A stretch of DNA of 64,000 bases from contig BOKO01000015.1 in assembly GCA_016861025.1 (NCBI GenBank), positions 1 to 64,000 on the forward strand, in the 5' to 3' direction. A program made the translations under genes and the position numbers. The notes under the pieces were generated by a model. That model ran no database searches. It had not been told where the DNA came from and saw only the letters and a program-made list of their open reading frames with translations. Position 1 is the first letter of the stretch, and each line of letters opens with the position of its first letter. Positions 59,508 to 64,000 of this stretch are shown in pieces. This stretch comes from Chloroflexota bacterium. Its GTDB lineage: Bacteria > Chloroflexota > Anaerolineae > Caldilineales > Caldilineaceae.

Positions 59508-59803
59508 TCCTGGCTGGCATCTTTGACATCGCCCTGATAACGATTCTGCTGGCGTGTGCGTGGCTGGCGCTGACGACGCCTGATCTGCTGCGCGCGGTGG
59601 TGCTGTTTATCGCCTTTGGGCTGCTGGCGGCGCTGGCGTGGGTGCGCTTGCAGGCGCCCGACGTGGCGCTGGCGGAGGCGGCGGTTGGCTCCGGCTTGAC
59701 CGGCGCGCTGCTGCTTTCGACCCTGAGCGTCATGCAGCGCGCTGAAGCGCGGCGCAAGCAAGAGCACGCGTCCGCAACAACAGAGGAGGAGCGCCGTGCG
59801 TGA
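59504..59803 (+). CDS. MbhD/DUF4040-like antiporter subunit
   Basis: A 99-residue, three-helix protein. QAPDVALAEAAVGSGLTGALLLSTL is the MbhD/DUF4040 signature, seen fused to the C-terminus of MrpA in classical Mrp operons (compare GAPDLALTQLLIE in the first mrpA of this window). Here it is a separate gene, as in archaeal Mbh and Mbx complexes. It overlaps G by 4 nt and the next gene by 8 nt. Confidence 0.85.
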   Translation: MILAGIFDIALITILLACAWLALTTPDLLRAVVLFIAFGLLAALAWVRLQAPDVALAEAAVGSGLTGALLLSTLSVMQRAEARRKQEHASATTEEERRA

Positions 59804-60509
59804 TTTGCGTGTTCTTGAACACCACCATGACGACGACACCGCGATGACGCCGCCGCGCCTCATCATCCTGGCGCTGAGTGTGCTGATGGTGGTTGGGCTG
59901 GCGCTGGCGGCGTTGAGCTTCCCCGCTGGCGACGCACGCCTGGCGACGCTGGCAATGGCGGCGCTGCCCCAGAGCGGCGTGCTCAACCCCGTGACTGCGG
60001 TGCTGCTCAACTATCGCGGCTACGACACGCTGCTCGAAGTGGCTGTGCTGCTGCTGGCGATCCTGGGCATCTGGGCGGTTGCGCCGCAGGCGCGTATCTG
60101 GATCAGGCGCCCCGACACGCCGGTGCTGGCGGCGTTTGTGCAGTTGCTGCTGCCGTTGATGGTGGTCGTGGCCGGCTATCTGCTCTGGCTGGGCGCGGAT
60201 GAGCCAGGCGGCGCGTTTCAGGGCGGCGCAGTGCTCGGCGCGCTGGGTGTGCTGTGGGTGGCGGCGGCGGTCTGGCTGTCCAATGCCCGCCGCGGCAATC
60301 TGCTGCGTCCGCTGTTGGGCATCGGGCTGGCGGCGTTCATCACCGCAGCCGTGGCGCTGCTGCTGGCGCGCGGCAGCCTGCTTGAATATCCGTCCGGACA
60401 GGCAAAGACGATCATCCTGATCATCGAAGGCGCGGCGCTGTTCTCAATCGGCGCCACGTTGACGTTGCTCTTTGTCGGCGGCTTTCCACGCAGGAGCGAC
60501 GCGCCATGA
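59796..60509 (+). CDS. MbhE-MrpB fusion subunit
   Basis: A 237-residue protein joining two normally separate modules. The N-terminal part (about 18-100) has VLLNYRGYDTLLEVAVLLLA, which is the MbhE motif found at the C-terminal end of MrpA. The C-terminal part (about 108-237) has AGYLLWLGADEPGGAFQGGA, the MrpB signature (L-x-G-x-D-x-PGG-x-F-x-x-G). Start GTG at 59796 after GAGGAGGAG. It overlaps both neighbours, 8 nt before and 4 nt after. Confidence 0.85.
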   Translation: MRDLRVLEHHHDDDTAMTPPRLIILALSVLMVVGLALAALSFPAGDARLATLAMAALPQSGVLNPVTAVLLNYRGYDTLLEVAVLLLAILGIWAVAPQARIWIRRPDTPVLAAFVQLLLPLMVVVAGYLLWLGADEPGGAFQGGAVLGALGVLWVAAAVWLSNARRGNLLRPLLGIGLAAFITAAVALLLARGSLLEYPSGQAKTIILIIEGAALFSIGATLTLLFVGGFPRRSDAP

Positions 60510-60817
60510 TCAACGCATCGGTTCTCTACGCGCTGGCGGGCGTTGTGCTCTTTGGCATGGGCGTCTACGCCATGATCGCCTATCCGCATCTGCTGCGCAA
60601 GATTCTCGGCATGAACGTGATGGGCGTCGGCGTCTTCATGGTCTTCATCGCCATCAGCTATCAGGGGCCGGAGCAGCGCGCCGATCCGGTTCCGCACGCG
60701 CTGGTGATCACCGGCATCGTCGTCGCCGTCTGCGCCACCGGGCTGGCGTTGGCGTTGGCGACGCAGCTTCACGCGCTGACCGGCTCGGCGCGCATTCCAG
60801 CGGACGGGGAGGAATAG
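60506..60817 (+). CDS. mrpC: Mrp-like antiporter subunit C (second cluster)
   Basis: A 103-residue NuoK-like, three-helix protein with LLRKILGMNVMGVGVFMVF and DPVPHALVITGIVV, the MrpC signature. Length is normal, without the acidic tail of the first mrpC. One base separates it from the next gene. Confidence 0.9.
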   Translation: MINASVLYALAGVVLFGMGVYAMIAYPHLLRKILGMNVMGVGVFMVFIAISYQGPEQRADPVPHALVITGIVVAVCATGLALALATQLHALTGSARIPADGEE

Positions 60818-60818
60818 G

Positions 60819-62309
60819 GTGTTCTTCGACGCTGCTTTCTGGCTGCCGCTGGCGATCATGGCGCCGCTGACGACGGCGCTGCTGCTCTTTCTGCTGCCGC
60901 GCCGCAGCGGGCTGCTCACCGTGATCGGCGCAGCGGCGACCATCGCCACTGTGTTCCTGGCGACTTTGCTTGTCATCCAAAACGGGGCGGCGCGCCACAC
61001 GCTCGGCGGCTGGGGCGCGCCGTTGGGCATCGACCTCACCGCCGACGGGCTGACCGTGCTGATGCTGGCGCTGACCGCCATCGTCGGCGCGGCGATCACG
61101 CTCTACGCGCACGGCTATTTCACGCATCCTGTGCACGACGCGACGGCGCGCACGCGCTACGCCAACTTCTGGCCCCTCTGGTTTTTCCTGTGGGCGGCGC
61201 TCAACGCGCTCTTTCTTTCCGGCGATGTCTTCAATCTCTACGTGACGCTGGAACTGGTCAGCTTTGCGGCGGTGGCGTTGACCGCGCTGGCGGGCAAACC
61301 GGCGGTGTTGGCGGCAGCGATGCGCTATCTACTGGTGGGGCTGCTCGGCTCGCTCTTTTACCTGATGGGCGTGGTCTTTCTCTACGGCGGCTTTGGCGTG
61401 CTCGACATCGCAGCGCTTGGCGCAGTGGTCACGGCGACGCCGGCGCTGGCGGCTGCGGCTGCGCTGATTACGGTCGGGCTGGCGATGAAGACGGCGCTCT
61501 TTCCGCTGCACTTCTGGCTGCCGCCGGCGCACGCCAACGCCACCGCACCGGTGAGCGCGCTGCTGTCGGCGCTGGTGATCAAAGGCTCGTTCTACATTCT
61601 GCTGCGCGTCTGGCTGGGCGTGCTCTACCCGCTCGGCGAGACCATCGCCCCCTACCTGCTGATGGCGCTCGGTGCGGCGGCGCTGCTGTGGGGATCGCTG
61701 CAAGCCATCCGCCAGACGCGCCTCAAGCTGCTCGTCGCCTACTCGACCGTGGCGCAGATCGGCTACCTGTTCCTGCTGATGCCGCTGCTGCTGGCGGAGC
61801 GCAATAACCTGGTCGCGCTGGCCGGCGTTGTCTGCTTCATGCTCGCCCACGCCACTGCAAAAGCATCTGCATTTTTGAGCGCCGGCGCCATTCAACTTGC
61901 AACCGGTGACGACCGCCTCGCTTCGTTACGCGGCTTGATGCAGATCATGCCGGCGCCGGTGGCGGCATTTGCGATGGCGGGCGTCAGCCTGGTGGCGCTG
62001 CCGCCGAGCGGCGGTTTTGTCGCCAAGTGGTTCATGCTCGATGCGACGTTGGCGAGCGGCTATTGGGTGGTGGCGCTGGTGATCGTTGCCGGTGGTCTGA
62101 TGGCGGCGGTCTACATCATGCGCGTGCTGGCGCCGCTCTTCCGCCAGGTCGAGACGGTGGAGGCGCGGCGTGTGGAGCATGTGCCGCTCTCGATGAACCT
62201 GTCGGCGTTTGGGCTGGCGGTGCTGGCAATTCTGCTCAGCTTCACCGGCGTCTATGTGTTGGAGATTCTGGCGATCGGGGCGCCGTGGGTGACGGAGGCG
62301 GGGTTATGA
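60819..62309 (+). CDS. Proton-translocating antiporter subunit, MrpD/NuoN-like
   Basis: A 496-residue, about 14-helix subunit of the proton-antiporter superfamily. Visible are LYVTLELVSFAAVAL, the broken-helix MKTALFPLHFWLPPAHA and LLSALVIKGSFYILLRV, where the lysines line the proton path. Start GTG at 60819, just after GGGGAGGAATAG of the previous stop. It overlaps the following ND5-like gene by 4 nt. Confidence 0.9.
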   Translation: MFFDAAFWLPLAIMAPLTTALLLFLLPRRSGLLTVIGAAATIATVFLATLLVIQNGAARHTLGGWGAPLGIDLTADGLTVLMLALTAIVGAAITLYAHGYFTHPVHDATARTRYANFWPLWFFLWAALNALFLSGDVFNLYVTLELVSFAAVALTALAGKPAVLAAAMRYLLVGLLGSLFYLMGVVFLYGGFGVLDIAALGAVVTATPALAAAAALITVGLAMKTALFPLHFWLPPAHANATAPVSALLSALVIKGSFYILLRVWLGVLYPLGETIAPYLLMALGAAALLWGSLQAIRQTRLKLLVAYSTVAQIGYLFLLMPLLLAERNNLVALAGVVCFMLAHATAKASAFLSAGAIQLATGDDRLASLRGLMQIMPAPVAAFAMAGVSLVALPPSGGFVAKWFMLDATLASGYWVVALVIVAGGLMAAVYIMRVLAPLFRQVETVEARRVEHVPLSMNLSAFGLAVLAILLSFTGVYVLEILAIGAPWVTEAGL

Positions 62310-63802
62310 GCTGGGAAAATTCGCTGCCGCTGCTGATTTTTCTCTCCTCATTCGCACCGGGGCTGGTGATCTTTGTGCTCGACGAGGAGCAGCACACGTT
62401 GCGCACGGTGCTGAATCTGTTCGGCGCTGTGGCAAAGCTGGCAATGGTGGGTGCAATGATCGTAGGGCTGCTCGAAGATAAGGTCTATGAAACGCGGCTG
62501 CCGTTGTTGCCGGGCGTCGATCTGGTGTTGCGCGCTGACCCATTGTCGATGCTCTTCATCACTCTATCGGCGAGCCTGTGGATGGTGACGACGCTCTACG
62601 CCATCGGCTATCTGGAGCATGCACCGAACCGCAGCCGCTTCTTCGGCTTTTTCTCGCTCTGCGTCAGCTCAACGATGGGGATTGCGCTGGCGGGCAACCC
62701 GCTGACCTTCCTGATCTTCTACGAAATGCTGACGATCTGCACTTATCCGCTGGTCGTACATCGCGGGACGCCGCAGGCGATGCTCGGCGGGCGCGTCTAT
62801 CTGATCTACACGCTGACCGGCGGCGCAGTGTTGCTGCTGGCGGTGGTGGGGCTGTTCGTGTTGGCAGGTCCGGTCGAATTCACCGACGGCGGCGCGCTCG
62901 ATGCGGTTGCGGCGGGGAACGCAGACGCGCTGCGCTGGCTATTCCTGCTCTTCATCGGCGGGTTGGGCGTCAAGGCGGCGCTGGTGCCGCTGCACGGCTG
63001 GCTGCCGCGGGCGATGGTGGCGCCGGCGCCGGTGAGTGCGCTATTACACGCCGTCGCCGTGGTCAAGGCAGGCGCGTTCGGCATCGTGCGCGTTATCTAT
63101 GATCTCTACGGCGTCAACCTGGCGCACGACCTGGGCGTGCTCGACCCGCTCTTGATCGTCGCCTGCATCACGGTGATCGTCGGTTCGCTCTTTGCGCTCA
63201 ACCAGGATGATCTGAAGAAACGGCTCGCCTACTCGACGGTCAGCCAGGTTTCGTACATCATCATCGGCGTGGCGACCTTTGGGCTGCTTGGCTCCATCGG
63301 CGGGCTGCTGCACCTGGTCTATCAGGGCATCATGAAGATCACGCTTTTTTTCTGCGCCGGCAACTTTGCCGAGACGTTAGGCATCCACAAGGTGAGCGAG
63401 ATGGACGGCGTTGGCAGGCGCATGCCGTTGACAATGGCGGCGTTCACGATTGGCGCGTTTGGCATGATCGGCGCGCCGCCGACCGTGGGCTTCATCAGCA
63501 AGTGGTTTCTCGGCGTCGGTTCGCTGGCGGCGGAGAGCGGATGGGTGCTGGCTGTGCTGCTGACGAGCAGTGCACTCAACGCCGCCTATTTTCTGCCAAT
63601 TCTCCACCGCGGCTGGTTCAAGCCGCAGCAGGGCGAATGGCCCGAAGAGCATTCGTATGGACGGCTGGAGACGCACTGGATGTTGCTCTTTCCGCCAGCA
63701 ATCACGGGCGTGTTGGTGATTCTGCTCGGCGTCTTCGCCAACATGCCGACCGGGTTGCTGCAATGGGTGGAGATTTTGATTTTGCGCGAGTATCGACTGT
63801 GA
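62306..63802 (+). CDS. Proton-translocating antiporter subunit, NuoL/MrpA-N-like
   Basis: A 498-residue membrane protein of the same superfamily with FLIFYEMLTICTYPLVV, GVKAALVPLHGWLPRAM and HAVAVVKAGAFGIVRV. ATG at 62306 in the ATGA overlap with the preceding gene; the longer frame upstream is the shadow of that gene. Its presence beside the split-off MbhD and MbhE modules suggests it takes the place of MrpA's N-terminal half. Confidence 0.9.
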   Translation: MSWENSLPLLIFLSSFAPGLVIFVLDEEQHTLRTVLNLFGAVAKLAMVGAMIVGLLEDKVYETRLPLLPGVDLVLRADPLSMLFITLSASLWMVTTLYAIGYLEHAPNRSRFFGFFSLCVSSTMGIALAGNPLTFLIFYEMLTICTYPLVVHRGTPQAMLGGRVYLIYTLTGGAVLLLAVVGLFVLAGPVEFTDGGALDAVAAGNADALRWLFLLFIGGLGVKAALVPLHGWLPRAMVAPAPVSALLHAVAVVKAGAFGIVRVIYDLYGVNLAHDLGVLDPLLIVACITVIVGSLFALNQDDLKKRLAYSTVSQVSYIIIGVATFGLLGSIGGLLHLVYQGIMKITLFFCAGNFAETLGIHKVSEMDGVGRRMPLTMAAFTIGAFGMIGAPPTVGFISKWFLGVGSLAAESGWVLAVLLTSSALNAAYFLPILHRGWFKPQQGEWPEEHSYGRLETHWMLLFPPAITGVLVILLGVFANMPTGLLQWVEILILREYRL

Positions 63803-63806
63803 GAGG

Positions 63807-63860
63807 GTGTTGCGTGGTGCGTGTTGAGTGCTGCGTGTATCTTGTTGCGTGTTGCGCAGC
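63807..63860 (+). repeat. GTGTTGCGTG low-complexity element
   Basis: Imperfect copies of GTGTTGCGTG/GTGCGTGTTG/GTGCTGCGTG separate the stop of the NuoL-like gene from the next ATG by about 100 nt, the only large gap in this otherwise overlapping operon. The period is close to 7-10 and the unit differs from the other elements in this window. Confidence 0.55.
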
Positions 63861-63904
63861 TCGTGGCGCTTCGCATCAATGATGGGGTTGCGGGAAGATA
63901 GGCG

Positions 63905-64000
63905 ATGGATGGGCTTGGGGCGCTGTTGATTCTGACGTGGCTGGCGCCGTTGCTGCTGGGGTTGCTGCAACTGGCGCGCCCGCGTACATCGGTCTGGCTG
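63905..64000 (+). CDS. 5' end of a further antiporter-like membrane subunit, cut by the window edge
   Basis: ATG at 63905, preceded by GGGAAG, opens a frame of at least 32 codons that runs off the window. It reads MDGLGALLILTWLAPLLLG and continues hydrophobic, like the first helix of another antiporter-type (NuoN/MrpD) subunit, which the operon context supports. Identity beyond this is inference. Confidence 0.6.
   Translation, partial: MDGLGALLILTWLAPLLLGLLQLARPRTSVWL

Overview
This 64 kb window is a GC-rich, densely coding chromosomal segment from a Gram-positive-like (monoderm) bacterium. I infer a member of the Chloroflexota, probably near Caldilinea. The support is a CruF/CrtI-type carotenoid cluster, Shine-Dalgarno-led genes with frequent GTG starts, Thr/Pro-linked exported proteins, and in-frame 'SPIS/NLQSPIS'-type low-complexity inserts that I associate with this phylum. 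No rRNA, tRNA, CRISPR array, phage or insertion-sequence transposase is visible. The taxonomic call is an inference; no 16S or marker comparison was possible.

Layout. 0-4.3 kb: a leftward operon (membrane protein, NAD(P)HX repair enzyme Nnr, DegV lipid-binding protein, PlsX), tying lipid precursor handling to metabolite repair. 4.4-10 kb: leftward single genes (a redoxin-fold protein without its cysteine pair, a Gfo/Idh oxidoreductase, a membrane-anchored CBM9-like protein with a partner, a TlpA-like lipoprotein, an SDR). 10.1-13.5 kb: a complete copper operon csoR-copZ-copA with a clear promoter and CsoR-type palindrome. 13.5-19.5 kb: a rightward carotenoid block (CruF-like hydratase, PlsY-like acyltransferase, glycosyltransferase, CrtI-like enzyme) flanked by two alpha/beta hydrolases. 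19.6-25 kb: envelope proteins (a triple-repeat secreted beta-helix protein, a lipoprotein hydrolase preceded by a leader peptide, a YgfZ-like folate protein, a LysM-polyproline-PA14 protein) and a strong bidirectional terminator. 25-32.7 kb: beta-CASP nuclease, membrane protein, polyphosphate kinase, CPBP protease, MFS exporter, ABM monooxygenase.

32.7-42.3 kb holds the most interesting block: one leftward operon from a consensus-like promoter, encoding a PocR-domain histidine kinase, a stand-alone receiver, a multi-GAF histidine kinase, a receiver fused to an aminoglycoside-phosphotransferase/kinase-like domain, an AAA/STAND-like ATPase with a C-terminal winged-helix-like tail, and an SPFH-like membrane protein. 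It looks like a phosphorelay feeding an ATP-driven, membrane-associated machine; I know of no described system with this composition.

42.4-53.7 kb: a leftward run with a complete Mrp Na+/H+ antiporter (mrpABCDEFG), a MalY-type PLP enzyme and two large GT-C membrane proteins. 54-58.4 kb: a small membrane protein and a HAD hydrolase, a beta-lactamase-fold serine hydrolase with a membrane tail, and a thiolase. 58.4 kb to the right edge: a second, rearranged Mrp/Mbh-like cluster (E-F-G-MbhD-(MbhE+B)-C-D-ND5-like-next subunit), cut by the window end.

Cutting across this are short palindromic or low-complexity elements, several of them in frame inside genes (copA and both GT-C proteins) and others in intergenic positions. 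They include a three-copy hairpin family just after stop codons and a two-copy TCTTCCAG palindrome family.
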